This document shows, piece after piece, positions 31,284-40,432 of a DNA stretch of 62,177 bases; the stretch's first letter is position 1, and every line of letters starts with the position of its first letter. A program made the position numbers and the translations under genes. The stretch is from Phycisphaerae bacterium (GTDB lineage: Bacteria; Planctomycetota; Phycisphaerae; Phycisphaerales; SM1A02): positions 1-62,177 of the forward strand of contig VGXO01000012.1 of assembly GCA_016873275.1 (NCBI GenBank), in the 5' to 3' direction. The notes below the pieces were generated by a model, which made no database searches, had not been told where the DNA came from, and worked only from the letters and a program-made list of their open reading frames with translations.

Positions 31284-31365
31284 CGGGGTCGAGGCGCCGA
31301 CGGGTCCGGCGTTCGTCGAGCGTGGGCGGTCCCGGAGCGATCACGCGACCGCGGGCGGGCATCGG

Positions 31366-32622
31366 TCAGCCGGAGTGACCGACCGTGACCTTCTCGACGA
31401 GCCCCGCCTTGATCTTGTCGATCCCCGAGCCGAGCTCGCCGATCGGGTCCGGCGGCACGATGTCGACCTTCTTCTCGCCGAGCCTCGCCTCGCCGCGGCG
31501 GACCCGATCCTGGAACTGCCGGCACTCCGCGAGGAGCCGCGGGAGGATCTCCGTCTCCGCCACGTTCGCGACCTTCTCGCCCTGCACGTAGATGATGCCG
31601 CGGCGGTCGCCCGCGAAGACCGCGACGTCGGCGCCCTCCGCCTCTCCCGGACCATTCACGACGCAGCCCATCACCGCGACCTTGATCGGGAGCTCGATCT
31701 CCTTCGCGAGGAGCTTCTCGACGTCCTGGACGAGCGAGAAGAGGTCGACCTGGATGCGACCGCAGGTCGGGCAGGCGATGAGCTCGGCGCCCTTGCGGGT
31801 CCGCTTGCCGAGCGAGTAGAGCATCTCGAGCCCGTCCTTGACCTCGTCGATGTGGTCGCTCGCATAGCTGATGCGGATGGTGTCGCCGATCCCGTTCGCG
31901 ATGAGCGTGCCGAGGGCGACCACCGAGCGGATCGCCCCGGTCGACCGCGGACCCGCGTGGGTGACGCCGAGGTGGAGCGGGTAGTCGAAGCGCCTCGAGA
32001 TCTCGGTGTAGGCGTCGATGACGAGCGAGGCGTCCATGCTCTTCGCGCTGATCGCCACGTCGTGGAAGCCTCGGGCGTCGAAGATGTCGAGGTACTCCTC
32101 GAGCTTCGCGATCATCAGGGCGAGCAGGTGCCCCGAGCGGTGCCCCTCGAAGTACATGCCGAGCTCCTCGGCGCGCCGCTGCTTGTCCTTGCGCTCGATG
32201 ATCGAGCCTTCGTTGACGCCGATCCGGATCGGGATGCCCCGCTCCTTGCAGGCGTCGATGACCGCGTTCACCTGCTCCCGGTCGGAGATGTTGCCGGGGT
32301 TGAGGCGGATCTTGTGGACGCCCGCCTCGATCGCCTCGAGCGCCCGCTTGTAGTGGAAGTGGACGTCCGCCACGATCGGCACGCGGGTCTGGGCGAGGAT
32401 CTCCTGGAGCGCCTCGGTGTCCTTCCGCTCGGGGACCGCCACGCGGACGACGTCCGCGCCCGCCTCGCGATACCGCTCGATCTCCGCGACGGTCGAGTCG
32501 ATGTCGTGGGTGTAGCCCGCGGTCATCGTCTGCACGGCGATCGGGGCGTCGCCGCCGATGCGGACGATGCCGGTGCGGGCGTTGCCGACGGTGATCTGGC
32601 GGGTGGGGCGTCGAGGATTCAT
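31366..32622 (-). CDS. ispG: 4-hydroxy-3-methylbut-2-enyl diphosphate synthase (flavodoxin-type)
   Basis: A 418-residue [4Fe-4S] enzyme converting MEcPP to HMBPP, the penultimate MEP-pathway step. The N-terminal TIM barrel starts VGNARTGIVRIGGDAPIAVQTMT and continues RLNPGNISD; the C-terminal reductase-like domain holds the cluster motifs CPTCGR and GCVVNGPGEA. It lacks the large inserted domain of some bacterial/plant IspG forms. ATG 32622 lies 8 nt after TACAAT, suggesting a leaderless message. It acts downstream of dxs, 3 kb away on the same strand. Confidence 0.95.
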   Translation of the reverse strand: MNPRRPTRQITVGNARTGIVRIGGDAPIAVQTMTAGYTHDIDSTVAEIERYREAGADVVRVAVPERKDTEALQEILAQTRVPIVADVHFHYKRALEAIEAGVHKIRLNPGNISDREQVNAVIDACKERGIPIRIGVNEGSIIERKDKQRRAEELGMYFEGHRSGHLLALMIAKLEEYLDIFDARGFHDVAISAKSMDASLVIDAYTEISRRFDYPLHLGVTHAGPRSTGAIRSVVALGTLIANGIGDTIRISYASDHIDEVKDGLEMLYSLGKRTRKGAELIACPTCGRIQVDLFSLVQDVEKLLAKEIELPIKVAVMGCVVNGPGEAEGADVAVFAGDRRGIIYVQGEKVANVAETEILPRLLAECRQFQDRVRRGEARLGEKKVDIVPPDPIGELGSGIDKIKAGLVEKVTVGHSG

Positions 32623-32630
32623 GGGGCGGG

Positions 32631-32636
32631 ATTGTA
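32631..32636 (-). promoter_or_regulatory. Leaderless-type -10 (TACAAT) for ispG
   Basis: TACAAT on the minus strand, then CCCGCCCC (8 nt) and ATG 32622; no ribosome site is possible. Confidence 0.5.
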
Positions 32637-32663
32637 GAGGTGCCCCTCGCGGCGTCGGACCGC

Positions 32664-32669
32664 TATCTT
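32664..32669 (+). promoter_or_regulatory. -10-like element TATCTT for the MFS gene
   Basis: TATCTT lies 57 nt before ATG 32727 and is divergent from the ispG promoter about 30 nt away. Confidence 0.35.
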
Positions 32670-32726
32670 CCGCCGCACCGCGACCCGCGTTCGGGGGAGC
32701 GTGCGGTCGCGGCAGGAGATCCTTCC

Positions 32727-34094
32727 ATGACCCACGCCCGACCCGCGTTCCTGCGAAGCCGCCTCTCGCTGATGATGTTCCTGCAGTACGCGATCTGGGG
32801 CGCGTGGCTGCCGATCCTCTATCCGTTCCTGATGGGACATCGCGGCTTCGACCTCGCGCAGACGGGCAACTGCCTCGCCGCCGGCGCGGTCGGCGCGATC
32901 TTCGGTCCGTTCCTCGCGGGGCAGCTGGCGGACCGCCTCTTCGCCACCGAGAAGCTCCTGTTCGTGAGCCACCTCGTCGGTGCCGTGATCGTCTGGATGC
33001 TCGGCACGGTGCAGACGTACGAGTCGTTCCTCGGATTGAGCTTCCTCTACGGCTTCGTCTACGCGCCGACGATCGCCCTCACGAACTCGCTCGCCTTCGC
33101 GCACATCCACGACCGCGACCGAGACTTCGGACCGATCCGGCTCTGGGGCACGGTCGGATGGATCGCCGCAGGCATCGCGGTGGGGCAGGTGCTGCTGCGC
33201 CTGCACTCGCCCGAGGGCGCGACGACGGAGGCGCTCCTCGCGGCCCAGAACGCCGGGCGGGCGTTCGCGTTCGAGCTCAGCGCGATCCTCGGCATGGCGA
33301 TGGCGGTCTACTGCCTCTCGCTCCCGCACACGCCGCCCGCGGGACGCGGACAGGCGAAGGAGGCGATGGCGTGGAAGGAGGCGCTCCGGGAGATCCGCCT
33401 CCAGCCGCTCGTGACGCTCTTCCTGATCGCCGTGCCGGTGAGCATGATCCACCAGTTCTACTTCGTCTTCACGAGCGACTTCGTGAGCAAGATCCAGGCG
33501 GCGGCCCAGAGCGCGGGCGCCGACGCCTTCGCGGGCGCCGTGAACAACGTCCTCGGCGTGGGCGGCGGCGGACTGATGACGATCGGGCAGATGACCGAGA
33601 TCGGCGTGCTCGCCCTGATGCCGATCCTCGCGACCACGCTCTCCCGCAAGACGCTGCTCGCGATCGGGCTCGTCGCCTACGCGGCGCGGATGGCGCTCTT
33701 CGCCTACTTCCCCGAGCTCGGACCGGTCCTCCTCGGCGTCGCCCTGCACGGGCTCTGCTTCGGGTGCTTCATCTTCGTGGCGTTCATGGTGGTGGACGAG
33801 CGCACGACGCCCGACGTCCGGGCGACCGCCCAGAACCTCTTCAACCTCGTGATCGTCGGGATCGGCATCATCGTGGGCAGCTGGTTCGCCGGGAGCGTGG
33901 TCGGCCCGTGGGCGCAGGATCCCGTGCTCGACGCGGCGGGGCAGGCGGTGCTGAAGTCGAGCGGCGATCCCGAGCTGGCGATGAACTTCACCCGCCTCTT
34001 CAGCGTGCCGATGTGGATGGCGGTCGCGTGCCTCGCGGCGCTGCTCGTCTTCTATCCCGTCACGCGGAGCGGGCGTCCGGCTCCCACGTCCTGA
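32727..34094 (+). CDS. MFS transporter, nucleoside:H+ symporter-like
   Basis: A 455-residue 12-helix permease. The N-terminus RLSLMMFLQYAIWGAWLPILYPFL, the inter-helix GPFLAGQLADRLFATEKLL and the RLWGTVGWIAAG segment match the NupG/XapB-like nucleoside symporter family used across planctomycetes and Bacteroidota. Substrate is inferred from family only; sugars or other small molecules are possible. ATG 32727 has AGGAG 9 nt upstream. The 3' end overlaps topA by 35 nt in convergent orientation. Confidence 0.85.
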   Translation: MTHARPAFLRSRLSLMMFLQYAIWGAWLPILYPFLMGHRGFDLAQTGNCLAAGAVGAIFGPFLAGQLADRLFATEKLLFVSHLVGAVIVWMLGTVQTYESFLGLSFLYGFVYAPTIALTNSLAFAHIHDRDRDFGPIRLWGTVGWIAAGIAVGQVLLRLHSPEGATTEALLAAQNAGRAFAFELSAILGMAMAVYCLSLPHTPPAGRGQAKEAMAWKEALREIRLQPLVTLFLIAVPVSMIHQFYFVFTSDFVSKIQAAAQSAGADAFAGAVNNVLGVGGGGLMTIGQMTEIGVLALMPILATTLSRKTLLAIGLVAYAARMALFAYFPELGPVLLGVALHGLCFGCFIFVAFMVVDERTTPDVRATAQNLFNLVIVGIGIIVGSWFAGSVVGPWAQDPVLDAAGQAVLKSSGDPELAMNFTRLFSVPMWMAVACLAALLVFYPVTRSGRPAPTS

Positions 34095-36714
34095 GCTGCT
34101 GCACCGCGCCGGGCAGCGAGAGCGCCGCGATCGGCGTGCCGTCGGCGATGGGCGTCCCGTCGAGCCGGGTGATCACGATCGGCGGGTTCGCCTTGAGGTG
34201 CTTGTCGAGGTCCTTCTCGAGGGACGTTCGGAGCGCCTCGTCAACCTTCGCCCAGCCCTCGCGACCGCGGCACTTGGGGAACTTGGAGCAGCCGAGCCAC
34301 GGACCGCGCTTGCCCGGGCGGAGGTTCAGCGCCGCGCCGCACTTGGGGCAGGGAAGCGTGGTGAGGATCGGCGGCACCGCGGGGAACTTGAGGTTCCCCT
34401 TCTTGTCGAGGTTGAGCACGAAGCGCACCGCGGGGTAGTTCTCGCTCGCGAGGAACTTCCCGAAGCGCCCCGTGCGGAGCACCATCTGCGAGCCGTCCTC
34501 CGGGCAGCGGACGTCGACCTTCTCCGAGAGCAGCGGACGACCCTCGCGGTCGACCGGCGCCGCGTACGCGCACTCCGGATAGCCGCTGCACGAGAGGAAG
34601 CGACCGTTGCGTCCGAAGCGGTACTGGGTCCTTCGTCCGCAGGTGGGGCAGGCGTAGGGCGCCGGCTCGATCTCCGCGCGGGCGTGGGTCATCTGCTCCG
34701 CGGCGACGTCGAGCGCCTTGCGGAACGGTCCGTAGAACTCCCGAAGCATCTGCTTCCAGTCGCGGTGCTGCTCCTCGACGGCGTCGAGCGCCTCCTCCAT
34801 CTGCCGCGTGTAGCCGAGCTCCATGAGGTCGGGGAAGCCCTCGATGAGCTTCTCGGTGACCTTCATGCCGAGGTCGGTCGCGTGGAAGCGGCGATCGAGG
34901 AGCTCGACGTACTTGCGGGCGACGATCGTCTTGATGATCGAGGCGTAGGTCGAGGGTCGCCCGATGCCCTCCTCCTCGAGCTTCTTGACGAGGGACGCCT
35001 CGCTGTAGCGGGGCGGGGGGCTCGAGAAGACCTGCGCGGGCTCGATCGAGAAGGGCGCGAGCGGGTCGCCCTCGCGGAGCGCCGGGAGCTCCGGCTCCTC
35101 GCCGCCTCCGCCGACGCCGACCTTGAGCGAGCCGTCGAAGACGAGGACGCGTCCGGTTGCCTTCAGCACCGCGCCCGGTCGGTCCGTCCGACGCAGGCGG
35201 ACGGTGGTCGAGCGGTACTCCGGCGGAGTCATCTGGCTCGCGAGGAAGCGGCTCCAGATCAGGCGGTAGAGGCGATGCTGCTCCTCGCTGAGGTCGCCTC
35301 GCACGTCCTCCGGTCGCCGGGAGACGTCGGTGGGTCGGATCGCCTCGTGCGCCTCCTGCGCGTCCTTGTTGCTCGAGGAGAACTGCCGCGGCCCGTCCGG
35401 CAGGTAGCGCTCGCCGAACTCGCCCTTGATGAAGGACCTTGCCGCCGCGATCGCCTCGGGCGCGAGGTGCGTCGAGTCGGTCCTCATGTAGGTGATGAGA
35501 CCGACCTCGCCCTCGCCGGTGATCCGGACGCCCTCGTAGAGCTGCTGCGCGATCCGCATGGTGCGGTCGGTGCCGAAGGAAAGCTCGCTCGATGCCGCCA
35601 TCTGGAGCGTCGAGGTGATCAGCGGCGGCGAGACGCGACCGGAGGTCGGTCGGCTCTCGATGCTCTCGACCCCGTAGCGTGCCGCGGGATCGAGCTCGCC
35701 CTGCAGGGTCCGCCTCCAGCGGGCTGGACCGCGCCCGGAGGCATCCTCGGTCGAGAGGACCTTCACGCCGCGGAGACCGACCGCCTCCGCGACGCGCGAC
35801 GCCTCGGCGGAGAGGTCCCGCGGCGCGTCCTTGGTGCAGGCGAGGGAGAACGGGCGCCCGTCGAGCTCGACGAGCTCCGCCTCGATCGCCGCGTGCTCCG
35901 AGAGCCACGACTGCCGCGCCTTGCCGGTCGGACCCTTGCCGCGGGCATCGACCTCGCCGAGGAACGCCGCGAAGGCGCGACCGACGGAGGTCGCTCGATC
36001 GGGCGCCGAGAGCCGCGCGGTGAAGTGCCAGGTCTCATCCGGCACGAACGCGAGGATCTCCCGCTCCCGCTCGACGACGAGCCGCACCGCGACCGACTGC
36101 ACCCGCCCGGCGGAGAGACCCTTCGAGACCTTGCGCCAGAGCAGCGGCGAGACTTGATAGCCGACGATGCGGTCGAGGATGCGGCGAGCCTGCTGCGCGT
36201 TGACCTTGTCGAGGTCGATCGAGTGAGGGCGGTCGAACGCCCGCTTGATCTCCTCCTTGGTGATCGCGTTGAAGATCACTCGCTTCGCGCGGCGGGGATC
36301 GATGCCGAGCACCTCCGCGAGGTGCCACGCGATCGCCTCCCCCTCGCGGTCGAGGTCGGTGGCGAACCAGACCTCGCTTGCCTCGCGGCACGCCTTCTTG
36401 AGAGACGAGACGGTCTTCGACTTCTCCGCCGGCACCACGTAGGTCGGCTCGAAGGTCTCGAGGTCGACGCCCGGCACTGGCTGCTTGGAGCCCTTGGGGG
36501 CGCGCTCGGGCAGGTCTCGGACGTGACCCACCGAGGGCTCGACGCGGAAGCCGGGACCGAGGTAGCGGTTGATCGTCTTCGCCTTCGCGGGGCTCTCGAC
36601 GATCACCAGCTGCCGCCCGGCGGTGGCGACGGCGGGCGAGCCGCCCGAGGCGGGCTCGTCGGACCTCGATCCGCGGCGGGCGCGGGTCGTGGTGCTCTTC
36701 TTGCGGGTCGCCAT
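34060..36714 (-). CDS. topA: DNA topoisomerase I (type IA)
   Basis: An 884-residue enzyme that relaxes negative supercoils. The Toprim domain begins QLVIVESPAKAKTINRYLG and includes DLDREGEAIAWHL; the catalytic Tyr is in GLITYMRTDST. The C-terminus carries zinc-finger repeats: CPTCG...C..YPEC (complete), a degenerate one (CPEDG..., second pair lost) and CPKCG...C..FPKC (complete). The N-terminus has a basic Ser/Thr/Arg-rich extension of about 35 residues. ATG 36714 is used; it follows miaA on the same strand after 199 nt. Confidence 0.95.
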   Translation of the reverse strand: MATRKKSTTTRARRGSRSDEPASGGSPAVATAGRQLVIVESPAKAKTINRYLGPGFRVEPSVGHVRDLPERAPKGSKQPVPGVDLETFEPTYVVPAEKSKTVSSLKKACREASEVWFATDLDREGEAIAWHLAEVLGIDPRRAKRVIFNAITKEEIKRAFDRPHSIDLDKVNAQQARRILDRIVGYQVSPLLWRKVSKGLSAGRVQSVAVRLVVEREREILAFVPDETWHFTARLSAPDRATSVGRAFAAFLGEVDARGKGPTGKARQSWLSEHAAIEAELVELDGRPFSLACTKDAPRDLSAEASRVAEAVGLRGVKVLSTEDASGRGPARWRRTLQGELDPAARYGVESIESRPTSGRVSPPLITSTLQMAASSELSFGTDRTMRIAQQLYEGVRITGEGEVGLITYMRTDSTHLAPEAIAAARSFIKGEFGERYLPDGPRQFSSSNKDAQEAHEAIRPTDVSRRPEDVRGDLSEEQHRLYRLIWSRFLASQMTPPEYRSTTVRLRRTDRPGAVLKATGRVLVFDGSLKVGVGGGGEEPELPALREGDPLAPFSIEPAQVFSSPPPRYSEASLVKKLEEEGIGRPSTYASIIKTIVARKYVELLDRRFHATDLGMKVTEKLIEGFPDLMELGYTRQMEEALDAVEEQHRDWKQMLREFYGPFRKALDVAAEQMTHARAEIEPAPYACPTCGRRTQYRFGRNGRFLSCSGYPECAYAAPVDREGRPLLSEKVDVRCPEDGSQMVLRTGRFGKFLASENYPAVRFVLNLDKKGNLKFPAVPPILTTLPCPKCGAALNLRPGKRGPWLGCSKFPKCRGREGWAKVDEALRTSLEKDLDKHLKANPPIVITRLDGTPIADGTPIAALSLPGAVQQLRTWEPDARSA

Positions 36715-36804
36715 GGAGGTCCGTGGTTCCTTCGTCGGACGCGTCGGGCAGGGGGACGGATGGACGCCCTCGAACCGGATCCGTCCGGTCCGTCCTGCCT
36801 TGAA

Positions 36805-36832
36805 GGGGCGGGATTGGAACGGCGTCCGCCCC
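36805..36832 (-). terminator. Hairpin between miaA and topA
   Basis: Perfect arms GGGGCGG / CCGCCCC (36805-36811 and 36826-36832) with a 14-nt loop. No T-tract follows, so terminator function is uncertain. Confidence 0.3.
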
Positions 36833-36913
36833 GCCAAGTCAACTCGGGAGTCCGCTCAGCTAAGGATGCCCCTCGTCGGCACCGACCGTGCCCTCGACGC
36901 CACAAATCCCTCG

Positions 36914-37888
36914 TCAGGCGGTCCTGCGGAGGTCCAATCGGGTCAGGAGCACCCGGAGGACCTCCTCGGCGATCTCCGACCCCGGACGCTCTCCCGCCTC
37001 GATCCAGATCGAGCCGGGGCGTGCACGGAACCGCTTGAGCCACGTCCGCTGCTGACGGGCGTAGCGGCGGGTTCGGATCTTGATCTCCTCGATCGCCTCC
37101 GGCAGGGACCGGCGTCCGGCGACGACCGCCGCGAGCTCGCGGTAGCCGACCGCCTCGATCGCTTGGCGGTTGAAAACGCCGCGGGCGAGGAGTCCTCGGA
37201 CCTCCTCGAGCCACCCGGTCTCGATCATCGCGCCGACCCGCCGATTGATCCGCCGGCTCGCGACCTCGCGCGGACGATCCAGGCCGATCACCACGCAGCG
37301 CGAGGCGAGGTCCGACTCCGCCTGTGACTCCCACTCGCGCTGCCACTGGCTCATCGGCACGCCGGTCTGCCGGTAGACCTCGACCGCCCGCAGGATCCTC
37401 CGCCGATCCGCGCGATGGATCCTCGACGCCGACGTGGGATCGACCCGCTCGAGCTCCGCGCGCAGCGACTCGGTCGAGGTCGCCTCGAGTTCCCGCCGCA
37501 CCTCGGCGGTCGGCTCGGGTCCCTCGAAGAGACCCTTGAGGAGCGCCTGCACGTAGAGGTTCGTGCCGCCCACCACGATGGGGACGCGTCCTCGCCCGCA
37601 GCACGCGTCGATCGCCTCGACCGCTCGCGCCCGCCAGTCGGCGACGCTGAAGGCGTCGGCGCCCTCGAAGGGCTCGACGAGGTCGAGGAGGTGATGAGGG
37701 ACCCGCCGACGCTCCTCGCTCGAGGGCTTCGCCGTGCCGATGTCGAGCCCGCGATAGACCTGCATCGAGTCCGCGGCGAGAAGCTCGCCGCCCCTCGGCA
37801 GCGCCTCCGCGAGGGAGAGCGCCAGCTCGCTCTTGCCGCTCGCGGTGACGCCGAGGACGAGGAGGATGGGCGGCTTCGCGTCGGGCAT
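36914..37888 (-). CDS. miaA: tRNA dimethylallyltransferase
   Basis: A 324-residue enzyme that adds a dimethylallyl group to A37 of tRNAs reading UNN codons, using DMAPP from the isoprenoid pathway. P-loop GVTASGKS at 13-20, then ADSMQVYRGLDIGTAKP near 39-55 and GGTNLYVQALLKGLFEGP near 105. AVGYRELAAVV and RTRRYARQQRTWLKRF are the standard C-terminal motifs. The ATG at 37888 gives the normal N-terminus. Divergent from pgk. Confidence 0.95.
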   Translation of the reverse strand: MPDAKPPILLVLGVTASGKSELALSLAEALPRGGELLAADSMQVYRGLDIGTAKPSSEERRRVPHHLLDLVEPFEGADAFSVADWRARAVEAIDACCGRGRVPIVVGGTNLYVQALLKGLFEGPEPTAEVRRELEATSTESLRAELERVDPTSASRIHRADRRRILRAVEVYRQTGVPMSQWQREWESQAESDLASRCVVIGLDRPREVASRRINRRVGAMIETGWLEEVRGLLARGVFNRQAIEAVGYRELAAVVAGRRSLPEAIEEIKIRTRRYARQQRTWLKRFRARPGSIWIEAGERPGSEIAEEVLRVLLTRLDLRRTA

Positions 37889-37908
37889 GGCGCTTGGGCA
37901 GGATTCCG

Positions 37909-37914
37909 TATCAT
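37909..37914 (+). promoter_or_regulatory. -10-like element TATCAT upstream of pgk
   Basis: TATCAT lies 113 nt before ATG 38028, leaving a sizeable GC-rich untranslated leader. Confidence 0.3.
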
Positions 37915-38027
37915 CGCCTCGCGCCGCGGGATCGGTCGGCCGGACGCCCATCGCCCCTTTGGGCCGAACGAGGTCCGCGGAGGGTCGCGGGACGTGCCCG
38001 GACCTCCACCCGAGTCCGAGGGTTGCC

Positions 38028-39230
38028 ATGCCGAAGCGTTCCATCCGAGACCTTCCCGTCGCCGGTCGCCGAGTGCTCGTCCGCGTCGACTTCAACGTCC
38101 CGATCGAGGAGGGACGGATCACCGACGACCGCCGCATCCGCTCGGCGATCCCCACCATCCGCTCCGTCCTCTCGCGCGGCGGTCGCGCGATCTTGATGAG
38201 CCACCTCGGTCGCCCGGAAGGGCAGGGCTTCGAGGCGGATGCCACGCTCCGCCCGGTCGCGGCGCGGCTCGCGGAGCTCCTCGGAACGCCGGTCGGCTTC
38301 CCGAGCGAGGACTGCATCGACGCCAAGGCGGCGGGGGCGGTGCAGGCGATGAAGGACGGCGAGGTGCTCCTGCTCGAGAACCTCCGCTTCCACAAGGGCG
38401 AGAAGAAGGGCGATGCGGGCTTCGCCGCCAAGCTCGCGGCGCTCGGCGATGCCTACTGCAACGACGCCTTCGGCACCTGCCACCGCACCGACGCCTCGAT
38501 GCACGCCGTGCCGATGGCGATGAAGCCGCGACCCGCCGTGGCGGGATTTCTTCTCGAGGCGGAGCTCAAGTACCTGCAGGGCGCGATCGCCGGCGCGCGG
38601 CGACCGTTCGTCGCGATCCTCGGCGGCGCGAAGGTCTCCGACAAGCTCGCGGCGATCCGGAACCTCCTCGAGAAGGTCGACGTCCTCGTGGTCGGCGGTG
38701 CGATGGCGTACACGCTCCTCAAGGCGCAGGGCGTCGCGGTGGGCGCGAGCCGGGTCGAGGATGCGATGCTCGGCGAGGCGAGGAGCGTGATCGAGCTCGC
38801 CCGCGAGAAGGGCAAGCGGCTCCTGCTTCCGAGCGACCACGTCTGCGGCAAGGCGCTCGAGGCGGGCACGCCGACGAGCCCCGTGACCGGGGCGATTCCC
38901 GAGGGCTGGATGGGACTCGACATCGGTCCCTCGACCTCCAAGGAGTTCGGCGACGCGATCCGTGCCGCGAGGACGGTCGTGTGGAACGGACCGATGGGCG
39001 TCTTCGAGATGCCGCCCTTCGATCGAGGGACCCGCGAGGTCGCGAGGGCGGTCGTGGATGCCACCGCCGCCGGCGCGACGACGGTGGCGGGCGGAGGCGA
39101 CACCGCCGCGGCGGTCGAGGCGTTCGGGCTTGCCGAGAAGCTGAGCCACGTCTCGACCGGCGGCGGCGCGAGCCTCGAGATGCTCGAGGGGCGCCACTTC
39201 CAGTCGCTCGACGCGCTCGACGAGGCATGA
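38028..39230 (+). CDS. pgk: Phosphoglycerate kinase
   Basis: A 400-residue glycolytic/gluconeogenic enzyme that interconverts 1,3-bisphosphoglycerate and 3-phosphoglycerate with ATP formation. VRVDFNVPI is at about 18-26, SHLGRPEG near 59-66, LLLENLRFHKGEKK near 109-122, and the nucleotide-site VVWNGPMGVFE and TVAGGGDTAAA near the C-terminus, ending STGGGASLEMLEG. Length is typical. ATG 38028 fits the family start; no strong ribosome site is seen. Confidence 0.96.
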   Translation: MPKRSIRDLPVAGRRVLVRVDFNVPIEEGRITDDRRIRSAIPTIRSVLSRGGRAILMSHLGRPEGQGFEADATLRPVAARLAELLGTPVGFPSEDCIDAKAAGAVQAMKDGEVLLLENLRFHKGEKKGDAGFAAKLAALGDAYCNDAFGTCHRTDASMHAVPMAMKPRPAVAGFLLEAELKYLQGAIAGARRPFVAILGGAKVSDKLAAIRNLLEKVDVLVVGGAMAYTLLKAQGVAVGASRVEDAMLGEARSVIELAREKGKRLLLPSDHVCGKALEAGTPTSPVTGAIPEGWMGLDIGPSTSKEFGDAIRAARTVVWNGPMGVFEMPPFDRGTREVARAVVDATAAGATTVAGGGDTAAAVEAFGLAEKLSHVSTGGGASLEMLEGRHFQSLDALDEA

Positions 39231-39312
39231 CGCAGGCTTCGGCGGCGTGGGCGATGCCGGACGATCCGGCGGGGACGCCGCGCCAGCGCGACATGGTCGA
39301 TGGCACCAGCGG

Positions 39313-39321
39313 TGCTACACT
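39313..39321 (+). promoter_or_regulatory. Extended -10 (TGCTACACT) before the thioredoxin-like gene
   Basis: TGC precedes TACACT (39316-39321), 55 nt before ATG 39377. No clear -35. Confidence 0.35.
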
Positions 39322-39376
39322 CGCTCCGGGCGGCGGCACGGTAGTCGCTCCCCCCGCTTTCCCGAGGATCCATCGC

Positions 39377-40426
39377 ATGAACGCTCGTCGTGCCTCGACC
39401 CTGCTCGCCCTGGCGGTCGCGTGGTCTGCGACCTCCGTCGCCTCCTCCCAGGACTCCAAGCTCAAGGTCGGCGACCAGGCGCCCGCGATCAGCGTCGCGG
39501 AGTGGATCCAAGGAGACGTCACCGGGCTCGAGAACGGGAAGGTCAACCTCGTCGAGTTCTGGGCGACCTGGTGCGGTCCGTGCAAGAAGTCGATCCCGCA
39601 CCTCAACCGTCTCTACAGCGATCACGCGGCGAAGGGCTTGGTGATCATCGGCATCTCCGACGAGAAGCCGGAGGTCGTCACGCCCTTCGTCAAGCAGCGC
39701 GGCAGCGCGATGAGCTACCCCGTCGGCGTCGACTCCAACGAGCAGACCAAGCAGGCGTGGTCGAAGGCGGCGGGTCAGGAGGGCATTCCCCACGCGTTCC
39801 TCGTGAGCCGCGACGGCAAGATCGTCTGGATCGGGCACCCGATGGACGACGAGCTCGAGCGGATCCTCCCCAAGGCGCTCGCCGGCAAGTACGACCCGAT
39901 CCTCGAGAAGCGGGCAAAGCCGCTGCTCGAGGCCGCCGAGCGAGCCGCCCGGCAGCGGAACTACCGCGAGGCGTATGGCCACCTCGACAAGGTGATCGAC
40001 ATGGATCCGCGGATCTTCTCCGGCGTGGTGCTTGAGCGGTACGAGCTCATGCTGACCGGCGAGAAGAACCAGCAGGCGGCGCACGACTACCTCGCCGCGA
40101 AGGTCCAGTCCTACTCCACCGATCCGGCGACGCTCGCCGAGATCGCGACCGCCCTCGTGAACGATCCCGCGCTGACGCCCCGGGATCTTCCGCTCGCGAG
40201 CGAGGCCGCCGACCTGATGATGACGAGCGGTCCGGACCGACCGGAGTCGCTCGCCGTGCTCGCGATGGTGCAGTTCGCGGACGGCAAGGTGGACGACGCC
40301 GTGGAGAACCAGCAGCAGGCGTGGATGCTCGCCGCCCCGAACGAGAAGGCGACCTACCGGCGGGTCCTCGACAACTACCGGGGCGCCGCGGGTCGACGGG
40401 CGGGCACCGTGAGCCCGGCGCCCTGA
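39377..40426 (+). CDS. Exported thioredoxin-like (TlpA/ResA) protein with helical C-terminal extension
   Basis: A 349-residue protein with a signal peptide (residues ~1-24). A TlpA-type thioredoxin domain follows, with the redox motif WATWCGPCKKS (Cys66 and Cys69) and the cis-Pro region GIPHAFLVSRDG. Residues ~185-340 are helical and TPR-like (AERAARQRNYREAYGHLDKVID, LAVLAMVQFADGKVDDAVENQQQAW). It probably reduces or exchanges disulfides in the periplasm. rpe begins 6 nt downstream, so they may be co-transcribed. Confidence 0.85.
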   Translation: MNARRASTLLALAVAWSATSVASSQDSKLKVGDQAPAISVAEWIQGDVTGLENGKVNLVEFWATWCGPCKKSIPHLNRLYSDHAAKGLVIIGISDEKPEVVTPFVKQRGSAMSYPVGVDSNEQTKQAWSKAAGQEGIPHAFLVSRDGKIVWIGHPMDDELERILPKALAGKYDPILEKRAKPLLEAAERAARQRNYREAYGHLDKVIDMDPRIFSGVVLERYELMLTGEKNQQAAHDYLAAKVQSYSTDPATLAEIATALVNDPALTPRDLPLASEAADLMMTSGPDRPESLAVLAMVQFADGKVDDAVENQQQAWMLAAPNEKATYRRVLDNYRGAAGRRAGTVSPAP

Positions 40427-40432
40427 CCCGAC

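Noticed and set aside
39231-39376. tRNA or small RNA in the gap after pgk, and tRNA genes in other gaps
   Set aside because: I could not find a cloverleaf, GTTCRANYC arm or other RNA-gene signature in any intergenic stretch.
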